From: Frankia sp. RB7
GTDB lineage: Bacteria > Pseudomonadota > Alphaproteobacteria > Rhizobiales > Xanthobacteraceae
Direction: 5' to 3'
Assembly: GCA_030403585.1 (NCBI GenBank)
Contig: JAUEPE010000026.1
Span: 1 to 64,000 of the forward strand
Length of the DNA: 64,000 bases
Shown: positions 51,964-60,986 of the stretch, one piece after another
Position numbering within the stretch: position 1 is the stretch's first letter
Layout: each line of letters begins with the position of its first letter
The notes under the pieces: generated by a model
The model's database searches: none
What the model was told of the DNA's origin: nothing
Seen by the model: the letters and a program-made list of their open reading frames with translations, nothing else
Translations under genes and position numbers: made by a program

Positions 51964-53187
51964 ATGTCCCAGGCGGGCCCGATCCTGTTTGTGTCTAACG
52001 CCGAGCGACCCGCCTTCATTGCGGCGCTGGACGAGGCCCGTCTCTTTCCCGTCGTGGACACGGACTGGGCGAACGCGGCGCGCGCCGTCGGCGAGGTGCA
52101 GCCGGCCGCGGTCCTCGCCGCCATGTCCGGCGGGTACGAGCCGCATATCGCCCTGCTCGCCAGGAAGATCGCCGATCAGCCGCTTTATCTCCCGCTGGTC
52201 GCGCTGGATGCGCAAGCTTCACTGCCCCACAACGCCCTGCCCTTCGCCACGCGCGGCAACGCTGCAGAACGCCTGATCGCGCGCTTGCGCGCCGCGATCC
52301 GAATCCGAACGCTGCACGCTACCGTGCTGCGCCGGCTGCCGGAGGCGAAGGTCGCGGTGCCGGAAACAGATCCGGTGCGCGACGCCATCGTGCTGCTGAT
52401 CGGTCGCGGTGCAGCCTACCCCGCGCTCTCCGTCGCACTCGGCGAGCGCGCGGGCGTGATCGGCGCGCTCTCGATCGAGGCCGCGGCAAAACATCTCAAC
52501 ACCCGCGACATCGACGGCGTCGTGCTCTCGGACGGTTTCACCCCGCGCGTCACCGATGCCTTCCTCACGGTGCTCGCGGAGGATACGCGCTTCCGCAACC
52601 TGCCCGTGGTCGTCACCGCGCACCAGCTCACCCAGAGCTACGACCTGCCCAATCTCGAGCTGATCACGGGCGAGCCCGCGAAGGTCGCGGCCAATGCGCT
52701 GCCGCTGATCCGCCAGCACGCGATGGAAGCGCAACTGAGCCGCACGCTGCGCTCGATCGATGCCGGCGGCTGGCTCGATCCGCGCAGCGGGCTGCTGACG
52801 GTGGAAGCCTTCGCCCGCGATTTTGCCAAGGCGGTCGAACAGACGCTCGCCCGCGGCGGCGGCCTGTCGGTCGCGCGCTTCGCCTTCGATCCCGGCAATC
52901 CCCGCGCGCAACTCGATGCCGCACGCATCCTCAGCCGCCTGATGCGGCAGATGGACTTTGGCGCGGCGCAGAAGGACGGCTCGGTGATCGTGGCGTTCGC
53001 GGAGACCGACTTCCGCACCGCGCATATGATCGCCCGCCGCCTCTCTGCGGTGATGAAGCACACGTCCAACGGCAAGCACGAGATGCGCAGCGATCCCGTC
53101 GTCAGCGTGGATTCGCTGTCGCCGTCGGATACGGCACGGTCGCTGCTGGGACGGCTGTCGGCTGACGCGTCAAGGGCGGCGTCGTAG
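51964..53187 (+). CDS. PleD-like protein with degenerate GGDEF domain
   Basis: 407 residues. Residues 5-115 and 140-250 look like two receiver-like domains; the second has the acceptor-like Asp190 (GVVLSDGFTP) while the first lacks a clear Asp. The linker helix is followed at about 268 by a diguanylate-cyclase type domain (WLDPRSGLLTVEAFARDF), ending near 370 (RTAHMIARRLSAVM). Where GGDEF should stand the sequence is QKDGSVIVAFAE (336-347), so c-di-GMP synthesis is not expected. Such domains can act as c-di-GMP or GTP receptors or scaffold cell-cycle proteins. Plus strand, 84 nt after the adenylate-forming homologue. Confidence 0.75.
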   Translation: MSQAGPILFVSNAERPAFIAALDEARLFPVVDTDWANAARAVGEVQPAAVLAAMSGGYEPHIALLARKIADQPLYLPLVALDAQASLPHNALPFATRGNAAERLIARLRAAIRIRTLHATVLRRLPEAKVAVPETDPVRDAIVLLIGRGAAYPALSVALGERAGVIGALSIEAAAKHLNTRDIDGVVLSDGFTPRVTDAFLTVLAEDTRFRNLPVVVTAHQLTQSYDLPNLELITGEPAKVAANALPLIRQHAMEAQLSRTLRSIDAGGWLDPRSGLLTVEAFARDFAKAVEQTLARGGGLSVARFAFDPGNPRAQLDAARILSRLMRQMDFGAAQKDGSVIVAFAETDFRTAHMIARRLSAVMKHTSNGKHEMRSDPVVSVDSLSPSDTARSLLGRLSADASRAAS

Positions 53188-53203
53188 TCACCACCTCGCT
53201 GCC

Positions 53204-53318
53204 GGTGGGCAAAGGCGCTCTTGCGCCGTGCCCACCATCTTTCCACGATCGCAACAAGTGATAGGCACGCTTCCGCCTTCGCTCTTCGAGCTACGGCGGA
53301 CAAGTCGCTTTGCCCACC
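53204..53318. repeat. 115-bp MITE-like element with inverted ends
   Basis: Ends are GGTGGGCAAAG (53204-53214) and CTTTGCCCACC (53308-53318), an 11-bp perfect inverted pair. Inside is a hairpin GGTGGGCA...TGCCCACC (53204-53236) with a GGCGC/GCGCC stem. It fills nearly all of the space between two convergent genes. A short relative is at 27396-27421. Confidence 0.7.
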
Positions 53319-53334
53319 CGACACCTCACCTCGC

Positions 53335-56300
53335 TTACGCCGCCTTCTTTTTCTGCGCGAGCTGCGCCAATTGCCGCATGATCTCCGTGGTACCGGCGAG
53401 ACGCTCTTCCGGCGTCTCCCAGTCCTGCAGGAACACCACCTTCATGTCGGGCCGCACTTTAGCCGCCTGGCCGTAGCTGCGGATGAAGCTCACCAGGCGG
53501 TCGGGATGGGCGAAGGAATTGTCGCGGAAGGTGATGACGGCGCCCTTCGGACCGGCATCGATCTTCCCGACATTGGCCTGGCGGCAGAACGCCTTGATCG
53601 CGGCGACCTTGAACAGGTAGCGCACCTCGTCCGGCAACACGCCGAAGCGGTCCCGCATCTCAGCGCCAAAGTTCTCGATCTCCTCCTCGCTGTCGAGATC
53701 GGCGAGGCGCCGATAGAGCGACAGCCGCACCGATAGATCGCCGACATAGTCCTCCGGAATCAGCACGGGCATGCCGATGGTGATGGTCGGCGACCAGCGG
53801 TCGGCCGCGGGCTCGGACACACCGGCCTTGAGGTTGACGATCGCCTCCTCCAACATCGACTGGTAGAGCTCGAAGCCGACCTCCTTGATGTGGCCAGACT
53901 GCTCCTCGCCGAGCAGATTGCCGGCGCCGCGGATGTCGAGGTCGTGCGAGGCGAGCTGGAAGCCTGCGCCGAGCGTCTCCAGCGATTGCAGCACGGTGAG
54001 ACGGCGCTCGGCCTGGGCCGTGATCTTCTGCTGCGAAGGCAGCGTGAACAGCGCGTAGGCCCGCAGCTTGGAACGGCCGACGCGGCCGCGAAGCTGGTAG
54101 AGCTGGGCGAGACCGAACATGTCGGCGCGGTGCACGATCAGCGTGTTGGCGTTGGGAATGTCGAGGCCGGATTCCACGATCGTGGTCGACAGCAGGATGT
54201 CGAACTTGCCGTCGTAGAACGCGGTCATGATGTCCTCGATCACGGCAGGCGGCATCTGGCCGTGCGCGACCGCGACCTTCATCTCCGGCACGTTCTTGTC
54301 GAGAAAATCCTTGACCTCGGCGAGGTCGTCGATGCGCGGCACCACGTAGAACGCCTGGCCGCCGCGATAGCGCTCGCGCAGCAGCGCCTCGCGGATCATC
54401 AGCGGATCGTGCGGGGCGACGAAGGTGCGGACCGCGAGACGGTCGACCGGGGGTGAAGCAATGATCGAGAGCTCGCGGACCCCGGTCAGCGCCAGTTGAA
54501 GCGTGCGCGGGATCGGCGTCGCCGTCAGCGTTAGCACGTGCACCTCGGAGCGAAGTGCTTTCAACCGTTCCTTGTGGCTGACACCAAAATGCTGTTCCTC
54601 GTCGACGATGACGAGGCCGAGGTCACGGAACTTGATCGCCTTGCCGAGCAGCGCGTGGGTGCCGACGACGATGTCGACCGAGCCGTCGGCGATACCCTTC
54701 TTGACCTCGTTGAGCTGCTTGGTCGGAACAAGGCGCGAGGCCTGCGCCACGTTCACCGGAAAGCCCTTGAAGCGCTCGATGAAGGTCCTGTGATGCTGGC
54801 GCGCCAGCAACGTGGTCGGCACCACGACCGCAACCTGCTTGCCTTCGAGCGCGACGGCAAACGCCGCGCGGAGCGCGACCTCGGTCTTGCCGAAGCCGAC
54901 GTCGCCGCAGATCAGCCGGTCCATGGGGCGGCCGAGTTCGAGGTCCTTCAGGGTGGCTTCGATGGCCCCTAACTGATCCTCGGTCTCGTCATAAGGGAAG
55001 CGTGCGCAGAACTCGTCGTAGATGCCTTGCTGCACCGGCAGCTTGGGCGCCTCGTGCAGATGGCGCGCGGCCGCGATCTTGATCAGCTCGCCCGCGATCT
55101 CGCGGATGCGGTTCTTGAGTTTGGCCTTGCGTGTCTGCCAGCCGGAACCACCCAGACGATCGAGCTCGACCGTGGTCTGGTCGGAGCCGTAGCGCGACAA
55201 CAGCTCGATGTTTTCGACCGGCAGGAACAGTTTTGCGTCGGCGGCATAATGCAGCTCGAGGCAGTCATGCGGCGCGCCGGCGACGTCCAGCGTCTGCAGG
55301 CCGACGAAGCGGCCGATGCCGTGATCGGCGTGGACGACGATGTCGCCCGCGGTGAGGCTCGTGATCTCCGAGATGAAATTGTCGAGCTTGCGGCTGGCCT
55401 TGCGCGTCCGCACCAGGCGGTCGCCCAGAATGTCCTGCTCGCTGATCAGCGCGATCTCGTCGGTCTCGAAGCCGGCCTCCAGGCCGAGCACGGCGAGCAT
55501 GGTCTCGTTGCGCGGGGTCGCCTGCACCGTCCGCCAGGCGTTGACGCTGGTGGTATGGGTCAGCTTGTGGTCGCGCAGCATCGAAATCATGCGATCGCGC
55601 GAGCCTTCGCTCCAGAGCGCGATCACGACTTTCTTGCGGTTCGCCTGCAGGCCCATGACATGCGCGACGACGGATTCGAACACGTTGACCGTGCTGTCGT
55701 TGCGCTCCGGCGCAAAATCACGGCCCTTGCGGGCGCCGGCATCGACCACGCTCGTGCCATCGGCCGGCACGGAGAATTGCGTCAGCCGCGCCAGCGGAAT
55801 GTCGCCGAGGCGCTTGCCCCACTCGTCCTCGGTCAGATAGAGCCGGTCCGGCGGCAAGGGCTTGTAGATGGCGCCGCCGGCCGGATGCTCCATCGCATCG
55901 CGGCGGGCTTCGTAATAGTCCTGGATCTGCTTGAAGCGCTCGCGGACGGCGTCCTCGGCCTGCGGCTCGATTGCGACAGCTGCGCCTTGCAGATAATCGA
56001 ACAGCGTGTCCATCCGATCCTGGAACAGCGGCAGCCAGTGCTCCATGCCGGGATGGCGGCGGCCTTCGCTAACGGCCTCGTACAGCGCATCGTCACGCTC
56101 GGGCGCGCCGAACTCGGCGACATAGCCCATGCGGAAGCGGCGGATAGTGTCGGTGACGAGCTGGAATTCCGAGATCGGGACGAGGTCGAGCGCGCGCATG
56201 TCGAGCAACGTGCGCTGGGTCTCGGCGTCGAAGGTCCGGATCGATTCCAGGCTGTCGCCGAAGAAGTCGAACCGGACCGGCTGTTCGAGGCCGGCCGGAA

Positions 56301-56853
56301 ACAGGTCCAGAATGCCGCCGCGCACGGCATATTCGCCGGGCTCGCGCACGGTCGAGGAGCGGTTGTAGCCGTTGTGCTCGAGCCAGGCGACGACGGTATC
56401 CATCGGCACGACATTGCCCGGTGCGACCGACAGCGCCTGCGCGGCGACCAGCTCGCGCGCGGGCACGCGCTGCACGATTGCGTTCACCGTGGTCAGCACG
56501 ATCAGCGGCTTGTCGCTGCCGGTGAGCGGTGCCAACCGCGCCAGCGTCGTCAGGCGTTGCGCCAGGACGCCACCATGCGGCGAGACACGGTCATAGGGCT
56601 GGCAGTCCCAGGCCGGAAACGTCAGCACCGGCAGATCCGGCGCGAAGAATTGCAGCGCGCGTTCGAGCTGCTGCATCCGGGCACCGTCGCGGCAGACCAC
56701 GGCAAGGCTGACCGCCGGCTTCTTCGGCCGTGCCGCGATGGCCCGCGCCAGATCGGAGACGATGAGGCCTTCGGCGCCCTCGGCGACATTGGCAAGCGTC
56801 AGCGCGCGGCCGGGCGTGAGCAGCTCGGCCGGAGATTTCATCCCCGGTTTCAT
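53335..56853 (-). CDS. mfd: Transcription-repair coupling factor
   Basis: Displaces RNA polymerase stalled at DNA damage and recruits UvrA. 1172 residues, standard for Mfd. N-terminal UvrB-like part (RFDFFGDSLESIRTFD), RNA-polymerase interaction domain near 500 (GDIVVHADHGIGRFVGLQTL), then a RecG-like motor with Walker A GDVGFGKTEVALRAA, DEEQHFG box, TATPIPRTLQLALTG and QLRGRVGRS. The C-terminal TRCF domain is present. Start overlaps sdhE by 4 nt (ATGA). Frameshift-free. Confidence 0.97.
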   Translation of the reverse strand: MKPGMKSPAELLTPGRALTLANVAEGAEGLIVSDLARAIAARPKKPAVSLAVVCRDGARMQQLERALQFFAPDLPVLTFPAWDCQPYDRVSPHGGVLAQRLTTLARLAPLTGSDKPLIVLTTVNAIVQRVPARELVAAQALSVAPGNVVPMDTVVAWLEHNGYNRSSTVREPGEYAVRGGILDLFPAGLEQPVRFDFFGDSLESIRTFDAETQRTLLDMRALDLVPISEFQLVTDTIRRFRMGYVAEFGAPERDDALYEAVSEGRRHPGMEHWLPLFQDRMDTLFDYLQGAAVAIEPQAEDAVRERFKQIQDYYEARRDAMEHPAGGAIYKPLPPDRLYLTEDEWGKRLGDIPLARLTQFSVPADGTSVVDAGARKGRDFAPERNDSTVNVFESVVAHVMGLQANRKKVVIALWSEGSRDRMISMLRDHKLTHTTSVNAWRTVQATPRNETMLAVLGLEAGFETDEIALISEQDILGDRLVRTRKASRKLDNFISEITSLTAGDIVVHADHGIGRFVGLQTLDVAGAPHDCLELHYAADAKLFLPVENIELLSRYGSDQTTVELDRLGGSGWQTRKAKLKNRIREIAGELIKIAAARHLHEAPKLPVQQGIYDEFCARFPYDETEDQLGAIEATLKDLELGRPMDRLICGDVGFGKTEVALRAAFAVALEGKQVAVVVPTTLLARQHHRTFIERFKGFPVNVAQASRLVPTKQLNEVKKGIADGSVDIVVGTHALLGKAIKFRDLGLVIVDEEQHFGVSHKERLKALRSEVHVLTLTATPIPRTLQLALTGVRELSIIASPPVDRLAVRTFVAPHDPLMIREALLRERYRGGQAFYVVPRIDDLAEVKDFLDKNVPEMKVAVAHGQMPPAVIEDIMTAFYDGKFDILLSTTIVESGLDIPNANTLIVHRADMFGLAQLYQLRGRVGRSKLRAYALFTLPSQQKITAQAERRLTVLQSLETLGAGFQLASHDLDIRGAGNLLGEEQSGHIKEVGFELYQSMLEEAIVNLKAGVSEPAADRWSPTITIGMPVLIPEDYVGDLSVRLSLYRRLADLDSEEEIENFGAEMRDRFGVLPDEVRYLFKVAAIKAFCRQANVGKIDAGPKGAVITFRDNSFAHPDRLVSFIRSYGQAAKVRPDMKVVFLQDWETPEERLAGTTEIMRQLAQLAQKKKAA

Positions 56854-57140
56854 ACGTCGCGATCCGCGATCGGATAGGCCTTGATGCGGGCAAACAGCGC
56901 GCCGGTGACATCAGCCGGCAGCACCTTGTCGCCGGTGATGGCGGCATAGAGATCGGGATCGGACTCTTCGAGCAGGATTTCCAGCTCCGTCAACTCGGCG
57001 TCGGAGAGGTTGGCGATCTCGGCATCCGCGAAGCGGCCGAGGATCAGGTCCATCTCGCGCGTGCCGCGGTGCCAGCAGCGGAACAGCAACCGCTTGCGGC
57101 GGACTTCCAGCCCGTTGCTCGATCGTGTCGTTCCCGTCAT
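56850..57140 (-). CDS. sdhE: Succinate dehydrogenase assembly factor SdhE (FAD assembly)
   Basis: 96 residues, the DUF339/SdhE family, which helps attach FAD covalently to the SdhA subunit. The hallmark RGxxE motif is HRGTREMDLILGRFAD; the second block is LLEESDPDLYAAITG. Short and soluble, four-helix fold. The stop overlaps the mfd start by 4 nt, an arrangement seen in many alphaproteobacteria. Divergent from recG with about 180 bp between, carrying a palindromic repeat. Confidence 0.95.
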   Translation of the reverse strand: MTGTTRSSNGLEVRRKRLLFRCWHRGTREMDLILGRFADAEIANLSDAELTELEILLEESDPDLYAAITGDKVLPADVTGALFARIKAYPIADRDV

Positions 57141-57271
57141 GTCTCAAATCCAGTCAAACGCCGAAAGCCCGGACGTGCCGGGCCGGCGTGATATAGCCAT
57201 TGGGACCGCCCGTGTCAGCCCTCGATTTGGCATGGCCCGGTGCCCGCGTGCGGACACGAAAAAAGCCGTGG

Positions 57272-57294
57272 ATGCCCGGCATAAAGCCGGGCAT
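57272..57294. repeat. ATGCCCGGC palindromic dispersed repeat before recG
   Basis: ATGCCCGGC (57272-57280), loop ATAAA, GCCGGGCAT (57286-57294), in the sequence CCGTGG...GACGAG that I recognise as a very common Bradyrhizobium intergenic repeat. It lies 31 nt before the recG start. Confidence 0.7.
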
Positions 57295-57324
57295 GACGAG
57301 CCAAAACGATCCTAGATTCGCCTG

Positions 57325-59433
57325 ATGCGCCCCAGCCTGCTCAATCCGCTGTTTGCTCCCGTGACCAGCCTGCCCGGCGTCGGTCCGAAGCAGGACAAGC
57401 TGTTGCAATATCTGCTCAGCCGCAACGAGACACCGCGGCTGGTGGACCTGCTGTTGCATCTGCCGAGCCAGGTGATCGACCGCCGGGTCCGGCCGAAAAT
57501 CCGCGACGCGGTCCAGGGAACCATGGTGACGCTGGAGGTCACCGTCGACCGTCACCGCCCGCCCCCGCCGCACAACTCCCGCGCGCCGTATCTGGTCTAT
57601 GCCAGCGACGACACCGGCGACGTGGTGCTGACCTTCTTCCGCGCCAAGCCCGGCTATGTCGAGAAGCTGCTGCCGATCGGCGAGAAGCGCTACGTCTCCG
57701 GCACGCTGCAGATGTATGACGGCATTCCGCAGATCGTGCATCCGGATCGGGTGCTCGACGAGGAGGCAATCTCAAAGCTCTCGGGCATCGACCCCGTCTA
57801 TCCCCTCACTGAAGGCCTCGCGCTCGGCTCGCTCCGCCGCGCGGTCGCGCAGGCGCTTCTGAAGCTTCCCGCCCTGCCTGAATGGATCAGTCCGGAGGTG
57901 CTGCGCCGCTGCAATTTCCCGCCGATCGCGGAAGCGCTCAATCGCGTGCACCAACCGGTCGAGCTGACGGACATTCTGCCCGACCAGCGCTTCTGGTCCC
58001 GCCTCGCCTTTGACGAGCTGCTCGCCGGCCAGCTTGCGCTCGCACTGATCCGCGCGCAGCTGCGCCGCCCGGCCGGCGTGCGGAACGCCGGCGATGGGCA
58101 CCTGCGCCACAAGATCATCGATGCCCTGCCCTATGCGCTGACGTCCTCCCAGCGCGACGCGGCCGCGGCGATCGCCAACGATCTGCAGCAACCCGTGCGC
58201 ATGCTGCGCCTGCTCCAGGGCGACGTCGGCTCCGGCAAGACCGTGGTGGCACTGCTGGCGGCCGCCGCTGTCACTGAAGTCGGCAAGCAGGCCGCGCTGA
58301 TGGCGCCGACCGAAATTCTGGCGCGCCAGCACATCAAGACCATCGCCCCGCTCGCCGAGCGCGCCGGCCTGCGGGTCGCGATCCTCACCGGCCGCGAAAA
58401 GGGCAAGGAGCGGCGCGAGATCATCACGCAGCTCGCCGAGGGTGAGATCGATCTCCTCGTCGGCACCCATGCGCTGATCCAGGACGACGTGATCTTCCAT
58501 GACCTGGCGCTGGCCATCGTCGACGAGCAGCACCGCTTCGGCGTGCGCGAACGACTGGCGCTGACCTCGAAGGGCGAAGCGGTCGATGTTCTCGTGCTGA
58601 GTGCCACGCCAATCCCTCGCACGCTGGTGCTGACCTATTTCGGCGATATGGACATCTCTGAGTTGCGCGAAAAGCCCGCCGGCCGCCAGCCGATCGACAC
58701 CCGCGCCGTCGCCATGAGCCGGCTCGGCGAGGTCATGGACGGCGTCGGCCGCGCGCTCGAATCCGGCAAGCTGGTGTACTGGATCTGCCCGCTGGTCGAG
58801 GAATCCGAGGCCGAAGGCACCGAGCATCTCACCAACGCGACCAAGCGTTTCGAGAGCCTGCAGAAGCGCTTCGGCGATCGTGTCGGCCTAGTCCACGGCC
58901 AGATGAAGGGCACCGAGAAGGATCGCGTGATGGGCCAGTTCGCGGCCCACGAGATCGGGCTTCTGGTCGCGACCACCGTGGTCGAGGTCGGCGTCGACGT
59001 GCCGGCGGCCACCATCATGGTGATCGAGAATGCCGAACGGTTTGGGCTCGCCCAGCTGCATCAGCTGCGCGGTCGCATCGGGCGCGGCTCGGAGGCTTCG
59101 ACCTGCATTTTGCTCTACAGCGAACCGCTCGGCGAAATGTCGAAGGCGCGGCTGAAGGTGATCCGCGAGACCACCGACGGGTTTCGCATCGCCGAAGAGG
59201 ATCTGAAACTGCGCGGCGAAGGCGATGTGCTCGGCGTCCGCCAGAGCGGCCTGCCCGGCTACCGCATCGCGCGCTCGGAGGTCCACGGCCAGCTCATCAC
59301 GCAGGCTAGAGACGAGGCGCTGCGCATCATGAAGGACGATCCAAAACTGAAAGGCAAGCGCGGCGAGGCGCTGCGCTGCCTGTTGTATCTCTACGAACGG
59401 GACGAGGCGATCCCGCTGATCGGGGCGGGCTAA
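57325..59433 (+). CDS. recG: ATP-dependent DNA helicase RecG
   Basis: Fork-reversal and branch-migration helicase of DNA repair. 702 residues, family length. N-terminal wedge/OB domain (VTSLPGVGPKQDKLL, AVQGTMVTLEVTVD), Walker A GDVGSGKTVVALLAA near 305, DEQH box (IVDEQHRFGV), SATPIPRTLVLTYFGDMDIS, and QLRGRIGRG. C-terminal ELREKPAG and FRIAEEDLKLRGEGDVLG also match. The stop overlaps that of the convergent panE-family gene by 3 nt. Confidence 0.97.
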   Translation: MRPSLLNPLFAPVTSLPGVGPKQDKLLQYLLSRNETPRLVDLLLHLPSQVIDRRVRPKIRDAVQGTMVTLEVTVDRHRPPPPHNSRAPYLVYASDDTGDVVLTFFRAKPGYVEKLLPIGEKRYVSGTLQMYDGIPQIVHPDRVLDEEAISKLSGIDPVYPLTEGLALGSLRRAVAQALLKLPALPEWISPEVLRRCNFPPIAEALNRVHQPVELTDILPDQRFWSRLAFDELLAGQLALALIRAQLRRPAGVRNAGDGHLRHKIIDALPYALTSSQRDAAAAIANDLQQPVRMLRLLQGDVGSGKTVVALLAAAAVTEVGKQAALMAPTEILARQHIKTIAPLAERAGLRVAILTGREKGKERREIITQLAEGEIDLLVGTHALIQDDVIFHDLALAIVDEQHRFGVRERLALTSKGEAVDVLVLSATPIPRTLVLTYFGDMDISELREKPAGRQPIDTRAVAMSRLGEVMDGVGRALESGKLVYWICPLVEESEAEGTEHLTNATKRFESLQKRFGDRVGLVHGQMKGTEKDRVMGQFAAHEIGLLVATTVVEVGVDVPAATIMVIENAERFGLAQLHQLRGRIGRGSEASTCILLYSEPLGEMSKARLKVIRETTDGFRIAEEDLKLRGEGDVLGVRQSGLPGYRIARSEVHGQLITQARDEALRIMKDDPKLKGKRGEALRCLLYLYERDEAIPLIGAG

Positions 59434-60359
59434 CTCGCCGCTCTCTGCCGCCCGACTTCGTAAGCGGCCACATGCGCCCGGGCGAGATCGAGCAGGGGCG
59501 TTTCGATGCCCAGCGCCCGGGCCCGGTTGGCCATGTCGCCAAGGATGTGCTCTGCCTCAGTGGTCGAACCGCGTTCGATATCCCGCAGCATCGACGCCTT
59601 GAGCGGAGAGTTCGCGGTGGTGAAGAGCTTGCGGTCGAATTCGATGAACGGGGCTCTCGGTGCGAAGCCGGACGCCGTTGCGACGGCGCAGTGTTCGGCA
59701 AACAGGCGAAAGATCAGCTCCTCGCCATTCGGCACGGTCAGGATGTCGCCGATGCTTGCGCGCATCAGGCAGGTGATCCCGGCGAGCGTGCTCAGCTGGA
59801 CGAACTTTTCCCACATGTCCTGCATGATCGCGTCGCTGGCGCGCACGTCGATACCGGGGACCCGGAGCAGCTTCTCCAGAGCGAGCACACGCTCGCTCAA
59901 CGCCCCCTTGGCCTCGCCGAAGACGATGGTCTGGTTGGCCATGAACTGAACGACGCGACCATCCGCATCGAGCCCGGCGCTGACATTCGCCAGCCCACCG
60001 AGGACGTGCTCGGCGCCGAACCGCGCAGTCAGCGCGTCGATATGTTTCAACCCGTTGAGGATCGGCAGAATCATCGTGCTCGCGCCGACGGCCGGGGCAA
60101 ACTGGCTCATCGCGTCATCGAGCGAATAGGCCTTCACGCCAACGAGCACGACGTCGAACGGCTCCTTGAGCTCGTTCGCCAGGAGGACCTTCGGCTTCAC
60201 GGCGAAGTCGCCGTGCGGGCTCACGACCCTCAACCCATCCCGCCGCAACTGCTCCGCCCGCGCGGACCGCACCAGAAAAGTCACGTCGGCGCCCGCTCGG
60301 ACCAGGCAAGCTCCGTAATAGCCTCCGAGCGCTCCCGCGCCGATCACGAGCACTCTCAT
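59430..60359 (-). CDS. panE: Ketopantoate reductase family protein (PanE/ApbA)
   Basis: 309 residues. NADPH-binding loop at the N-terminus: VIGAGALGGYYGACLVRAG. The catalytic Lys is in VGVKAYSLDD-like position and the second conserved block is ILNGLKHID, then the C-terminal helix domain with IMQDMWEKFVQLSTLAGITC and a Glu in RAPFIEFD. The family reduces 2-dehydropantoate for CoA synthesis, but many paralogues act on other 2-oxo acids. ATG at 60359 has GGAG 6 nt upstream; an ATG 12 nt earlier is also possible. The C-terminus is Ala/Arg-rich where it overlaps recG. Confidence 0.85.
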   Translation of the reverse strand: MRVLVIGAGALGGYYGACLVRAGADVTFLVRSARAEQLRRDGLRVVSPHGDFAVKPKVLLANELKEPFDVVLVGVKAYSLDDAMSQFAPAVGASTMILPILNGLKHIDALTARFGAEHVLGGLANVSAGLDADGRVVQFMANQTIVFGEAKGALSERVLALEKLLRVPGIDVRASDAIMQDMWEKFVQLSTLAGITCLMRASIGDILTVPNGEELIFRLFAEHCAVATASGFAPRAPFIEFDRKLFTTANSPLKASMLRDIERGSTTEAEHILGDMANRARALGIETPLLDLARAHVAAYEVGRQRAAS

Positions 60360-60497
60360 TCCAACTCCCATGTCACGTCGGCGATATTCAGCCATCACCG
60401 CATTGCAACGGCAAGCGGATTCAGCTTCCAGCCTGCCGCGGAGGTAATTCGATGGGAGTTTGATGCGGGAAGTGTGGCGCTACAACGCAGAGCACGC

Positions 60498-60767
60498 TCA
60501 CTCCAGATCCGGACCCGCCTTTGCCGGCTGCGGCGCAGCGTCACGGTCCATGATTGCGCGGCATCCCGGGCTGAGCTCCGACTTGTGCTGCACCATGCAC
60601 GCGGTGATGCGCGGAATGTTCGGGATCTCCGAGCTGCAAAGACGGAAGGCATCACTGGTGCACATCTGCTGCGCTTCCGCACTGTAGGCCTGTGCAGCAT
60701 TGGGCAATGTCAAAGCGGACGCGGCAAAGGCGATGGCAAAACTGATCTCGCGAAATGAATGAGACAT
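60498..60767 (-). CDS. Small secreted Cys-containing protein, 89 aa
   Basis: Signal peptide ISFAIAFAASALTLPNAAQA, then a 63-residue mature domain with four Cys: CTSDAFRLC, TACMVQHKSELSPGC. The spacing is the pattern of Cys-rich GLG1-type repeats seen in many small periplasmic rhizobial proteins (about one repeat). A Pro/Ala tail follows. ATG at 60767 with GGGGGTGATC before it. Function unknown; two disulphides likely. Confidence 0.75.
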   Translation of the reverse strand: MSHSFREISFAIAFAASALTLPNAAQAYSAEAQQMCTSDAFRLCSSEIPNIPRITACMVQHKSELSPGCRAIMDRDAAPQPAKAGPDLE

Positions 60768-60986
60768 GATCACCCCCGTTTTCCGTGGGGTCAACACTAG
60801 CCGGGGCGGATTTCCCGGCATCTTCGAGACCGGCGCAAATGGGCTTCGCCGGTCGCGCAAACGGCTTCATGAGCGCCGGCAATGCTTCGTCACATGTGAC
60901 GCAACGAAGTCAGCTCACGCGTTCGCGATCCCAAAGCCCACGCCACGGGTCAGCCGGACTGACGTTTTGACCGAAATGCCTGCCAA

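Noticed and set aside
55027..56877. Open frame of about 616 codons on the plus strand
   Set aside because: Antisense to mfd, which has all family motifs. No recognisable domain or ribosome binding site.
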